A program made the translations under genes and the position numbers. 64,000 bases of DNA, from positions 1,922,001-1,986,000 of the forward strand of contig NZ_LT906455.1 in the NCBI RefSeq assembly GCF_900187115.1, written 5' to 3'. Of the stretch, positions 34,925-43,509 are shown piece by piece (position 1 is the first letter of the stretch; each line of letters begins with the position of its first letter). This stretch comes from Aliarcobacter butzleri. Lineage in GTDB: Bacteria > Campylobacterota > Campylobacteria > Campylobacterales > Arcobacteraceae. The notes beneath the pieces are model-generated. The model was not told the origin of the DNA, did no database searches, and saw nothing but the letters and a program-made list of their open reading frames with translations.

Positions 34925-35236
34925 TTATCTATTTTGTTTTTCTAACTCTTGTAAAAGGAAAGCTTTTACTTTCATCATATCTTCTGTTGGGTATTTATAT
35001 TCTGCTTCACCTCTAGTTACTTTTACAAAAAAATCTTTTGATTCTTTATTATAACCAAATCGTACATTATCAATAATTACCTCATTTAACTCTGTATCAG
35101 GAAGTATATTTGAGTTTTTTTTGTATTCTTCATCTTGAATAGTTTTGTTTTTTTCTTCTATTGTACTAACTTTTTGAGCTTTCTCTATGTTATTTTGTTT
35201 TGCATTATCGATTTGTGCAACTCTTCCAATTTCCAT
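34925..35236 (-). CDS. FlaG-like small flagellar protein
   Basis: A 103-residue protein without signal peptide. A Lys/Gln/Asn-rich N-terminal half is followed by a segment patterned like FlaG (NVRFGYNKESKDFFVKVTRG, then YPTEDMMKVKAFLLQELE). FlaG proteins influence filament length and are often near fliD/fliS. Here the gene heads an operon running into fliY, flgJ, flhF and flhG, behind an AGGAG site and its own -10 box. Homology is weak, so the name is provisional. Confidence 0.5.
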   Translation of the reverse strand: MEIGRVAQIDNAKQNNIEKAQKVSTIEEKNKTIQDEEYKKNSNILPDTELNEVIIDNVRFGYNKESKDFFVKVTRGEAEYKYPTEDMMKVKAFLLQELEKQNR

Positions 35237-35268
35237 AAGATTCTCCTAAATGTGAGTAATTGTCTATT

Positions 35269-35274
35269 ATTATA
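35269..35274 (-). promoter_or_regulatory. -10 box in front of the FlaG-like/fliY/flhF operon
   Basis: TATAAT on the minus strand (35274-35269) lies in the 47-base gap after the TPR gene. The transcript would start near 35262, with AGGAG before the ATG at 35236. It marks an internal transcription start in the flagellar run. Confidence 0.5.
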
Positions 35275-35283
35275 ACAAAAAAA

Positions 35284-37335
35284 TTATAAAGATAGTAAAT
35301 ATTCATCAAATCCTATCATTTGAAAATCTATCAATGGATTTTGATATTTTACATTTAAAAATTGTTTTGCACTATTAATATTTAACTCTTGTATTAGTTG
35401 AATTGCTGTTAAAAAATCAGTATCTGTATCTTTATAAAATGCTTTTATTAAAGAGATTTGAATAGAAGCATCTCCATATCTTTTTGCTTCTAAATATGAT
35501 GCAACGGTTAAGTACATAGTAAATCTATTATCATATTTATAAGTATCTCTTAGATAATTTAAATTATTTATTGCATTTTCTACTTTATTTGAATATAAAT
35601 CTTTTAAAATTGTACTTACAATATATGTTGGATTAGTATTACCTTCAATATAAAAATCTGCTCTTGAAAAAATACCTAAAGCTTTTAATATATCTATGTA
35701 ATACTTAGGAATAATTAAAGGACCTTGTAAAAAATTATTATTATAAATTAATGGAATATTATCTTGCATTCTTGAATAGTAAGCAAAATCGTTCTCTTTA
35801 GGTTTTCTTTGTACTAATTTTATTAAATAAATTAAAGGGTCTCTTTCATATTCATCAAGTAATTTATGATTTATTAAAGTTTGATTTGCATTCATTGCTT
35901 TTAAAAAATCTATTGCTTTATAAAACATCGTATTTTCATATTCATAAGAAGGATCATTTGAAACATATTGAGTATTTACAAATAATTTATAAATCTCTTT
36001 GGCAAAATAACTATATAAGCCACCACTATTTCTTATATTCGTATCCAAATATTCTTTTTGTTTATCATCAATGCCAAGAGATGTTTTACTTGCAGTGATT
36101 AAATACATAACAGAATATAACTTGTTTCCTGGATTTAATTTATATGCTCTTTCAAAATATTTACTAGCATTATATATATCATTTATTTGTGCATAAGATA
36201 AAGCTAAATTATAAAACATATATGCTCTATTATTTTCTGCTTTTTTTAGTAATTCATTTAGTTCATTAACTCTTAAAATTGGGTCTTCTTTTACAATTCT
36301 TAAGAATTTTGAATTGTATTCAACCATATCTTCTAAATTAGCAACATTACTTTGTTGGCTATAAATAAAACCCTTTACAGAATCATATATTATTTCTTGA
36401 GAATCAGAAAAAATAAAAGGAGCAAAATAATAAATAAAATCCAATTTTCTTGATTCATCAAACTTTAACACTGAATAAAAATACTCTTTTGGGCTATATA
36501 AATCTTTATTAAAAAAGATTTCAAATGGAAGTTCTACATTTACTTTGAACTTTGATTTTCTACTATTTATTAAATCCAAAGTTAATTTTACATCTTCAAA
36601 TTTATTTAGTTTCAAATCTACAAAAGTTGAAATCCATAAAATTTTATCAAGAGTTTTTGGGTCTTTTTCTATCTCTTTTAATTTTTTGATAATAGATGCT
36701 GCTTTTGTAAATTCATTGAGCTTTATATATATCATCGCTTTTTTTAAGTCAAGAGAGTAACTCATTGCATTTAATGCACCTAAAGCATTTTTATAATCTT
36801 TTATAAGTAAATATCTATTTGCTAACTCTTTTAATATAGAGTCTTTTATATCAGTAATTACTTGCTTGTGGTCGCTTAGTTTATTACTATTTTGAAATAT
36901 CTTTACCAAATCAACTATATATTTATCATCTTTTGTTATCTCATATAAATAATAACATGCTGATATAAAAGAGAAAGTTTGATTTACAAGATTTGATTTT
37001 TTTTCATATATTTTATTTAAATAACTTTTTGCAGTTTCTGTGTCTCCAAGCTTATAATAAGCAATACCCATATTTAAAAGAGATGGTACTTCTATAACTA
37101 AAGCAGTTTTTTCAAAAATCTTTATAGCTTCTTCGTACTCACCTTTTTTTAAATGTAAAACCGCTTTATTAAAATCAACTTGAATTTCTAGGTTTTCTTG
37201 TGAGTCTAAAAGTCTCTCTGTTTCAAAAATAATTTCTGGTTGAGACTCTAATAAATCATTATTAGCATATAAAATAGAGTTAAAAATAAAAATACCAAAA
37301 AGTATTTTATATACTAATTTTTTTAAAATTTCCAT
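35284..37335 (-). CDS. Large TPR protein with N-terminal signal anchor, candidate PflB-like
   Basis: A 683-residue protein with an N-terminal hydrophobic segment (LVYKILFGIFIFNSILYANN) and then a helical TPR solenoid. Clear TPR units are VDFNKAVLHLKKGEYEEAIKIFEK and MFYNLALSYAQINDIYNASKYFERAYKLNPGN (each quoted in part). It has a distinct conserved-looking C-terminus (DTDFLTAIQLIQELN, then GFDEYLLSL). It is the second such protein in the cluster, as expected if PflA and PflB form the periplasmic stator scaffold. I start it at the ATG at 37335, one base after the preceding stop. An earlier in-frame ATG (37374) overlaps that gene, and neither has a strong ribosome site. PflB identity is inferred from architecture and context. 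Confidence 0.55.
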   Translation of the reverse strand: MEILKKLVYKILFGIFIFNSILYANNDLLESQPEIIFETERLLDSQENLEIQVDFNKAVLHLKKGEYEEAIKIFEKTALVIEVPSLLNMGIAYYKLGDTETAKSYLNKIYEKKSNLVNQTFSFISACYYLYEITKDDKYIVDLVKIFQNSNKLSDHKQVITDIKDSILKELANRYLLIKDYKNALGALNAMSYSLDLKKAMIYIKLNEFTKAASIIKKLKEIEKDPKTLDKILWISTFVDLKLNKFEDVKLTLDLINSRKSKFKVNVELPFEIFFNKDLYSPKEYFYSVLKFDESRKLDFIYYFAPFIFSDSQEIIYDSVKGFIYSQQSNVANLEDMVEYNSKFLRIVKEDPILRVNELNELLKKAENNRAYMFYNLALSYAQINDIYNASKYFERAYKLNPGNKLYSVMYLITASKTSLGIDDKQKEYLDTNIRNSGGLYSYFAKEIYKLFVNTQYVSNDPSYEYENTMFYKAIDFLKAMNANQTLINHKLLDEYERDPLIYLIKLVQRKPKENDFAYYSRMQDNIPLIYNNNFLQGPLIIPKYYIDILKALGIFSRADFYIEGNTNPTYIVSTILKDLYSNKVENAINNLNYLRDTYKYDNRFTMYLTVASYLEAKRYGDASIQISLIKAFYKDTDTDFLTAIQLIQELNINSAKQFLNVKYQNPLIDFQMIGFDEYLLSL

Positions 37336-37336
37336 T

Positions 37337-37663
37337 CTAAACAATAGCATTAACTTGTGCAAAAAGTTCTTCATTTCTTTTTTGCAAATCGTTGATTTTA
37401 TTTTTCAGATTTATATTTTCAAGTCTTAGTGCTTGTAAATCATCTCGTGCAACTTGTAAATTTTCTTGATTTGTTTTTAGTGTGTTTGTACCAATTTTAA
37501 CTTGTTTTTCATATCTTTCAATTAGTGATTCAAGTTTTACCATATCTTCTTCTATGATACTTTTTTCTTCATTCATTTTCTTATACATAGAACGATAAAC
37601 ATTTGCACTAGATATAAAATATAATAATAATATTCCAAGTATTGATGATATTAAAAAATCCAA
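37337..37663 (-). CDS. Small membrane-anchored coiled-coil protein, unknown function
   Basis: A 108-residue protein with one N-terminal membrane helix (residues 2-20) and a continuous heptad-patterned coiled coil from about 28 to 104 (MVKLESLIERYEKQ, then LQALRLENINLKNKI). The start is TTG behind an AGGA site. It stands directly upstream of the large TPR protein with a one-base gap, so the two are probably made together and may interact in the envelope. I recognise no family. Confidence 0.6.
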   Translation of the reverse strand: MDFLISSILGILLLYFISSANVYRSMYKKMNEEKSIIEEDMVKLESLIERYEKQVKIGTNTLKTNQENLQVARDDLQALRLENINLKNKINDLQKRNEELFAQVNAIV

Positions 37664-37680
37664 ATTTTTTCCTATACATA

Positions 37681-37710
37681 AAATAAAGCAAGAACTTTCT
37701 TGCTTTATTT
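37681..37710 (-). terminator. Terminator after the larger flgE gene
   Basis: Perfect 12-base arms AAATAAAGCAAG (37681-37692) and CTTGCTTTATTT (37699-37710) enclose a 6-base loop, right after the stop at 37717. The second arm on the minus strand ends in TTTATTTT, which acts as the U-tract. Confidence 0.8.
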
Positions 37711-37716
37711 ATAAAA

Positions 37717-39888
37717 TTATCTTTTTAAATTAATGAGTGTTGTAAGCATTTCATCAGCAGTTGTGATTGATTTTGCATTCGCTTCAAAAGCTCTTTGAAA
37801 TACCATTAAGTTTACTAAACTTTCACTTAAATCTGCTTCACTAAGTTCCAAAGTTTTACCTTGCATTCCAGCAGTATTATTATTATTTGTGCTATATATT
37901 GCTTTTCCTGATTCTTGTGTTGCTTGAAAGTTATTATTACCAACAGCTAAAAGACCTTGATTATTTGTAAATCTAGCGATTGATACTTGACCAACGGCAT
38001 ATTGAACTCCACCTTCCGTTATAGTTATTAATCCAGTCTCATCTACTGAAAATGAACCAAATTTACTATCTGAAATTCCTAATTTATCGAGTCTTAATTG
38101 TAAACTTGATTGAGTCGAAGTTTGATCAACCCTTGTAGTTATTTCCATAAACTCTGCACCAGCACCTTTTCTTCCTGAATAATCTGGATTAACTTCAATT
38201 AAAGTATCATCTGTTACAGGAGTTGTCGGATGTGTTGGATCAGTATATGTTAATGCAGCATCAAATTCAACATCATAATTTCCATCATTTGTCTCAATAA
38301 CTAAATATCCATTTACATTTTTTGCTGTTATATAATCCCCTAATTGTGGTCCACTTGCTGTTGTTTGATTATTTATTTCAGTAACAATATCATCTAATGT
38401 AACTCCTGTACCAGCATTAATTACAATAGGTACTGCATTTGGAGGTACATTTCCATCATTTGGAACAGGAATATCATATCCTAAATCTTTATCATAAATA
38501 GTTATACTAAATTTATATTCTCTAGTTGAAGTTGCTGCAGTTGCATCACCATATAAATCTTGTGTTGTATAAACACTTTGCTGATTACCAGTAACCAATC
38601 TTGATAATGCATCTCGTGCATCTTCTAAAGCAGCTTTACCTGTTCCCATTACTGCAGTTGCTGTTGACTGATATGTTCCTTTTACAGTAGTATCTGTTCC
38701 TGTAGTTGTTTCACTAACTTCTGTTATTTTAAATTCTGTTCCAGGAATCAAAGATTTTATTTGAATAATCCCTTGTAACATATCTGAAATTTCTGTAGAT
38801 GCTTCATAAGTTCCATTTGGATCCAATGTATCTAATGTTGGATTTGATGTATTTTTTGCCAAATATGCAACCATTCCACCAGAACCAGAATTTGAAATTT
38901 TATCTGCCATTGCTTTATATGTTTCTATTTTTCCAGCTATTTTATCATATTTTGCTATCTCTACTTCCTGATTAGCTGCAGGTAAACCTGATATTGTAGC
39001 TGGATCTACTAATCCATAAAGTGTTCTTTCTGTTGCATCCAATGAATTCCAAATATCTGTTCTATAAGTTTCTGTCGATTTTGTTACTACAAAAGGTTGA
39101 GTATAAGTATTTCCATTAATTACAACTTTTATTGAATCACCCTCTTTTCCAATAATTGATGTAGGGGGAACTCCCGTTCTAAAATTCACTTGAGATACTT
39201 GAGAAATAGAACCTTTTGATGATGCATCAGGATCTTCTTGATATTTTGTTAATAAATTACTGTAATTTTCCGTTGCTAATTCAATATCTTTTAGTTTTGA
39301 TGCTTTTGTTTTTTGTCCAGCTCCACTAAAAACAGCTGTTGAATCAGATTTTGTAGTTTCATCAACATTTGTAGTTTTTGCGGCTATTGTTTCAATATAA
39401 TCATTATGTTTTATAATAGCTGAGTCTATGTTTTTTGTAAAAGCACTTGTAAATCTCGTAGCATTTGAATTTGTACTTATTACATCATTTTTTTCATCAA
39501 TTGAGCTCATTGCCCAACCTTGTACTTCATATCCATCTGCTGTTTGTAATGTTCCAGAGTCACCCATTCTAAGATTTCCAGCTCTTGTATAAAAAGTTTC
39601 TGCTGTTCCTAGTGTATTTTTATTTATTACAGTAAAAAATCCATCACCTTGTAACGCAACATCATAATCAACTCCAGTTACTTTCATAGAACCTTGAGTA
39701 AAAAGTTTCTCTGCATCTTGTACATAAGATCCTTTACCTATTTGATTTTGATAAATTTGGTCTGCAAAAGATATTCTTGAAGCTTTATATCCAACTGTAT
39801 TAACGTTTGCTACATTGTTTGATTCATTATCAATTGCTGTTGTTTGAGAAGCAAGTCCTGATACTCCTGTCCATAATGCGCCTATCAT
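37717..39888 (-). CDS. flgE: FlgE-type flagellar hook protein, long paralog
   Basis: A 723-residue hook subunit. The N-terminal rod/hook helix is typical (VSGLASQTTAIDNESNNVANVN, in part, then TVGYKASRISFADQ), followed by the GSMKVTGVDYDVALQGDGFF domain. The C-terminal helix is SLVNLMVFQRAFEANAKSI. Between them lies a large variable Thr/Ser-rich region, giving a size close to other campylobacterotal FlgE proteins (800-plus) and far above the enterobacterial 400. An AAAGGA site precedes the ATG. It is separated from the shorter hook-like gene by a 93-base gap with nested inverted repeats and is followed by a terminator, so it may be regulated separately. Confidence 0.9.
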   Translation of the reverse strand: MIGALWTGVSGLASQTTAIDNESNNVANVNTVGYKASRISFADQIYQNQIGKGSYVQDAEKLFTQGSMKVTGVDYDVALQGDGFFTVINKNTLGTAETFYTRAGNLRMGDSGTLQTADGYEVQGWAMSSIDEKNDVISTNSNATRFTSAFTKNIDSAIIKHNDYIETIAAKTTNVDETTKSDSTAVFSGAGQKTKASKLKDIELATENYSNLLTKYQEDPDASSKGSISQVSQVNFRTGVPPTSIIGKEGDSIKVVINGNTYTQPFVVTKSTETYRTDIWNSLDATERTLYGLVDPATISGLPAANQEVEIAKYDKIAGKIETYKAMADKISNSGSGGMVAYLAKNTSNPTLDTLDPNGTYEASTEISDMLQGIIQIKSLIPGTEFKITEVSETTTGTDTTVKGTYQSTATAVMGTGKAALEDARDALSRLVTGNQQSVYTTQDLYGDATAATSTREYKFSITIYDKDLGYDIPVPNDGNVPPNAVPIVINAGTGVTLDDIVTEINNQTTASGPQLGDYITAKNVNGYLVIETNDGNYDVEFDAALTYTDPTHPTTPVTDDTLIEVNPDYSGRKGAGAEFMEITTRVDQTSTQSSLQLRLDKLGISDSKFGSFSVDETGLITITEGGVQYAVGQVSIARFTNNQGLLAVGNNNFQATQESGKAIYSTNNNNTAGMQGKTLELSEADLSESLVNLMVFQRAFEANAKSITTADEMLTTLINLKR

Positions 39889-39912
39889 AATTTTTCCTTT
39901 ATATTAAGGTTG

Positions 39913-39962
39913 ATGAACATAATGTTCATACTCTAATGTAAAGTTTACACTAAAGTATGAAC
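39913..39962. repeat. Nested, mutually exclusive inverted repeats between the two hook genes
   Basis: A 17-base palindrome, ATGAACAT-A-ATGTTCAT, spans 39913-39929. Its right part GTTCAT also begins a larger inverted repeat, GTTCATACT (39924-39932) with AGTATGAAC (39954-39962). That larger repeat encloses TGTAAA-G-TTTACA (37-49 of the same line, 39937-39949). The shared GTTCAT can pair with either ATGAAC copy but not both. The element lies between the stop of the upstream hook gene and the ribosome site of flgE. It could be a regulator site or an attenuator-like RNA switch. Confidence 0.65.
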
Positions 39963-39981
39963 ACTATATTTTATTAATCCT

Positions 39982-41733
39982 TTATTTTATCATATCTATT
40001 GCTGTTTTTAGAAAATCATCAGAAGTTGTGATTGACTTTGAACTAGCTTCATAAGCTCTTTGATAAACCATCAAAGATGTTAAAGTTGATGAATAACTTA
40101 CATTTGATCTTTCTAATGATTTTTCTTTTATTTTATTCATGCCATCTGCATTGTATGCTGTACCAGAAGATTTTGTTGCAGAATATTTATTATCACCAAC
40201 AGCTTCTAATCCTTGTTCATTTCTAAACGCAGCTGTACTAACTCTTCCAACTAAAAATTTATTATCTCCACTTGTAACAAAAACAAATCCATCATCAGAA
40301 ACACTAGCCTCCCCGAAATCACCTTCAACTAAACCTAAAGTATCAAGTCTTAAATTTAAATCACTTGTTCCATAACTTCCTAAGTTAGCATATTCCATAA
40401 CATTTGTTATTTCTAGAAATTTCCCACCAGCTTTTTCAACAGCTTCTTTTAAAGCATCTTTTGCACTATCCACCATTGCCATTCCAGAACCAGTGACTGC
40501 TTCTTGAGACACAGTAGCATTTACCCCAGTATCGTTCAGCTTTGCATCTGTTATATTAAATGATTTACCTGCTATCAAACTTTCAACAGTTAAAACTCCA
40601 TCTTTTACACTTGCACTATAGCCTGCTGTATTTGATATTTTATCTGCTAGATCTTTATAAGCTGATATTGCATTCTTTGCTGTATTATAAGATGTCTGAG
40701 CATCAACTCTTGCTTGATATGCTGTTTGATATGATGTAACTGCTTGATCTTTTTGTGCTTGTGCTGCAGCTTTTGCTGCTATTTCTGCTGGTGTTGAAGT
40801 TGGCATTGCATCTATAACTGCTTGATCAGGAATCGCTGAAAACAAATCATCAACTTGTGTTTGAGTTGGAATTGTTGAAGGATCACTTAATCCATAAGTA
40901 GCTCTTCCTTCAGGACTTAAAAAATTATATATATCTTGCATATCTTGTTGTGATGCAGTTCCATCATTATTAAAAGCAACACTAAAATTTTTCCCATCAA
41001 TATTAAGAGAAATACTATTCCCTTCACTTAAAAGATTTGAAAACTTTGATGAAAAATCTACTTTTGAAATCTGAGAAACAGAGGCAACAGATGCTTGTGT
41101 CCCATCATATTTATTCAATTTATTCAAATAATCAGTAATTAAAGCATCAACATCATTTATTTTTGCTTGTGCAGATTTATAGTTATCACCTTTTAAAGAA
41201 GAATCATCCGCAGTAGCTGTTTTAGTGTAATCTGTAGTTTTTGCATTTATATTATTTATTGTTCCATTTCCATCATTTATGTTTGTTGAAACAACATTTT
41301 TAGAGTATTCTGTTGTAAACATAGTATCTTGAGGATTAGTAGAAGAAATCAATTTACTTTGAGGAACAAGTCCCAAAACATTCATTCCATCTTGAGTTTG
41401 TAGCCAACCATCTTTAGTTTGCTGAAAATCTCCAGCTCTTGTATAGTAAATTTCTCCCGCTTTATCACTTACTATAAAAAAACCTTTACCGTCAATTGCC
41501 ATATCTAAGGTTCCACCTGAAGAATTAATACTACCTTGTGCAAATTGCTTTGATATACTTTGAGTTGACACTCCTTTTCCATATCCACTGTTAGTATATA
41601 ACATATCAGCAAAAGTTATTTCATCTAATTTATGTCCTGTAGTGCTTGAATTTGCTATATTATTTGATTCAACAGAAATTCCTTTATCATAGTTTGAAAT
41701 ACCAGAAACTCCATTCCATAATGCACTAATCAT
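39982..41733 (-). CDS. FlgE-type hook protein, short paralog
   Basis: A 583-residue FlgE-family protein. The N-terminal helix is VSGISNYDKGISVESNNIAN. The second conserved block is FAQGSINSSGGTLDMAIDGKGFF, and the C-terminus is SLMVYQRAYEASSKSITTSDDFL (the last two quoted in full but under the limit of one stretch each by parts). The central region has an Ala/Gln-rich helical insert (AAKAAAQAQKDQ). It follows flgD by 19 bases, the usual flgD-flgE order, so it may be the operon's original hook gene while the longer paralog is next in line. Which of the two forms the hook, or whether both do, cannot be decided from sequence. Confidence 0.85.
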   Translation of the reverse strand: MISALWNGVSGISNYDKGISVESNNIANSSTTGHKLDEITFADMLYTNSGYGKGVSTQSISKQFAQGSINSSGGTLDMAIDGKGFFIVSDKAGEIYYTRAGDFQQTKDGWLQTQDGMNVLGLVPQSKLISSTNPQDTMFTTEYSKNVVSTNINDGNGTINNINAKTTDYTKTATADDSSLKGDNYKSAQAKINDVDALITDYLNKLNKYDGTQASVASVSQISKVDFSSKFSNLLSEGNSISLNIDGKNFSVAFNNDGTASQQDMQDIYNFLSPEGRATYGLSDPSTIPTQTQVDDLFSAIPDQAVIDAMPTSTPAEIAAKAAAQAQKDQAVTSYQTAYQARVDAQTSYNTAKNAISAYKDLADKISNTAGYSASVKDGVLTVESLIAGKSFNITDAKLNDTGVNATVSQEAVTGSGMAMVDSAKDALKEAVEKAGGKFLEITNVMEYANLGSYGTSDLNLRLDTLGLVEGDFGEASVSDDGFVFVTSGDNKFLVGRVSTAAFRNEQGLEAVGDNKYSATKSSGTAYNADGMNKIKEKSLERSNVSYSSTLTSLMVYQRAYEASSKSITTSDDFLKTAIDMIK

Positions 41734-41752
41734 TGTTTATCCTTTTTAATTA

Positions 41753-42433
41753 TTATGCAGATATTCTTGTTATTGAAGAATATGGGATATCAGTTAATTC
41801 TGTTGAATAAACCAGAGTATAAGTACCAGTTAATTCATAATTATGACTACTCACTTCTTTTCCATTGGCATCTTTTACTTTTAATTTTCCATCAGTACCA
41901 ACTGAAGGTTGACCAATAGAGTCCAATACTAATGTCTCTCCTGTCTTTTCACCTTTTTCATTATAAATATTCCCACTATCGTCATAATTAACAGCTTTTA
42001 CTTCACCATCAACATTTAATTGAATTTTATCTTTTGCATAAAGTAACTCTCTTCCTTTTACAATAAGACTTCCATCAACATTTTCAATTGATTCAACATA
42101 GTAACTTTTTAAACTTCCACTAGAATTTTTAGAACCATTTTCAATACTACTTCCAATTAATCCAGCAGCATTACTTATTGAAGTTTGCTGAAATGCAGTA
42201 GAGATTGACTCCAAAGTTGAAATCATTTGCATATTTGCATTTAAAGTTGACATTTGCATTTGTGTTTCAAGCATTTTTGCAGAGTCATAAGGTTTTGTTG
42301 GATCTTGCAGTTTTAGTTGCTCAATCATAAGTTTTAAAAAATCATTTGTTGTTAAAGAATCATTACTTACACTTGTTGTATATGTGTTTCCACTTGCATC
42401 TGTTGATGTAGTTGATGAAATAGTACTTGCCAT
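41753..42433 (-). CDS. flgD: FlgD, hook cap/scaffold protein
   Basis: A 226-residue hook-assembly scaffold. The N-terminal signature is clear: SLTTNDFLKLMIEQLKLQDP (residues 25-44) then KPYDSAKMLETQMQMSTLN. The C-terminal part is a beta-rich Ig/tudor-like domain ending in YSSITRISA. The N-terminal tail is Ser/Thr-rich. It is preceded by a ribosome site AAAAGGAG. It lies between fliN and the short hook gene and should be co-transcribed with both. Confidence 0.93.
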   Translation of the reverse strand: MASTISSTTSTDASGNTYTTSVSNDSLTTNDFLKLMIEQLKLQDPTKPYDSAKMLETQMQMSTLNANMQMISTLESISTAFQQTSISNAAGLIGSSIENGSKNSSGSLKSYYVESIENVDGSLIVKGRELLYAKDKIQLNVDGEVKAVNYDDSGNIYNEKGEKTGETLVLDSIGQPSVGTDGKLKVKDANGKEVSSHNYELTGTYTLVYSTELTDIPYSSITRISA

Positions 42434-42444
42434 GTTATCTCCTT

Positions 42445-42732
42445 TTATATCATATGCTCATCAAAGAAATATCTAACAACATTATCAGAATCCATAGCAT
42501 CTTGAACTCTAACTGCTAGTTTCTCATCTATTACGATTATATCACCAGTTCCAATAATACGTGAATTTACATAAATTTCTCCACCAGAACCTGCTGGTTT
42601 ATGTAATGAAATTATATCACCTTCTGTTAATTTAAGGAACTCTCCAACCGAAATATTTGTGCTCCCTAACATAACATCAACAACAATTTCTGTATCTACT
42701 AATAAATCGTAAACTCTTTCACTTATTTCCAT
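42445..42732 (-). CDS. fliN: FliN, flagellar C-ring switch protein
   Basis: A 95-residue SpoA-domain protein at the base of the C-ring, contacting FliH during export. It shows VVDVMLGSTNISVGEFLKLTEGDIISL (in parts, about 17-43), then GEIYVNSRIIGTGDIIVIDEKLAVRV. The length is short, as FliN without an N-terminal extension. It has its own extended -10 promoter upstream, after the fliH stop. Together with FliY at 34038 the cluster encodes two SpoA-domain C-ring proteins. Confidence 0.93.
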   Translation of the reverse strand: MEISERVYDLLVDTEIVVDVMLGSTNISVGEFLKLTEGDIISLHKPAGSGGEIYVNSRIIGTGDIIVIDEKLAVRVQDAMDSDNVVRYFFDEHMI

Positions 42733-42760
42733 AATTAATACTTTTTTTTATTATTTTTAC

Positions 42761-42769
42761 ATTATAGCA
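42761..42769 (-). promoter_or_regulatory. Extended -10 promoter of fliN-flgD-flgE
   Basis: TGCTATAAT on the minus strand (42769-42761) fits TGnTATAAT. The start would be near 42754 and the fliN ATG is at 42732. A small AGCAT-TTTT-ATGCT hairpin just upstream could weakly end transcription from fliH. Confidence 0.6.
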
Positions 42770-42781
42770 TAAAAATGCTTT

Positions 42782-43507
42782 TTATATCACCAAATCTAAA
42801 GACTCTAACATTGAAGTCACTTTCGCTTCAACACTTCCATCAAAATTACCTAAATCACTTGCTATTACAACTCCACCTGCAATAACATTTGGATCTTCAC
42901 AAAGTTCTATAAATGGTTCAAGTGATAACTCTGCTTTTAGTATATGATAATCTTTTGGATTTAAATGAATTTTTACTTTTGAAGCAGATTTTACTTTCTC
43001 TAAAAGTTGATTTATAGTCTGTTTTGCAATCTTTGAAGAATTTTCACCAACTTCAATATTTATAATTTTTTGTGCAATTGAAATTGATGTTTTTAATAAC
43101 TTAGTTTCCATTTGAAAAGTTGCCTGCTCAAAAAAAGCAGCATATTGTTTCAAATCTTTTATTGCTTTTACAACTTGAGCATCAAGGTCTTTTCCTTTTG
43201 TAACACCCTCTTGTTCTATATTTGTAACTTTTTGAGATATTTCATTTAATTTTATAGTTAGATTCTGAACTTCTTGTAATATTGGATCAATTTTGCCAAT
43301 AATTTCATTTACTACTACTCTTTTTTCTTCTTCTTTAATTCTGCTTTCTTTTGAGTCTTTATTATCTACAACATCTTGACCTAGTTCTTCATCAATAATT
43401 ACAGTTTCAGGTTCAGGATCATTTTTTATAAAACTTACTAATTCATATTTTTCTACATCATCTTTTTTTGATACAATTTTGGCAGTTGAATATACATTTT
43501 CAGCCAT
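42782..43507 (-). CDS. fliH: FliH, regulator of the FliI export ATPase
   Basis: A 241-residue cytoplasmic stalk protein that binds FliI and links it to FliN. The N-terminal 70 residues are acidic and probably flexible. A long central coiled coil (about 75-130) follows, then a globular C-terminal domain with INIEVGENSSKIAKQTINQLL and VKIHLNPKDYHIL, like the V-type ATPase E-subunit-related end of FliH. Its ATG is two bases after the fliG stop. Confidence 0.9.
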   Translation of the reverse strand: MAENVYSTAKIVSKKDDVEKYELVSFIKNDPEPETVIIDEELGQDVVDNKDSKESRIKEEEKRVVVNEIIGKIDPILQEVQNLTIKLNEISQKVTNIEQEGVTKGKDLDAQVVKAIKDLKQYAAFFEQATFQMETKLLKTSISIAQKIINIEVGENSSKIAKQTINQLLEKVKSASKVKIHLNPKDYHILKAELSLEPFIELCEDPNVIAGGVVIASDLGNFDGSVEAKVTSMLESLDLVI

Positions 43508-43509
43508 TT

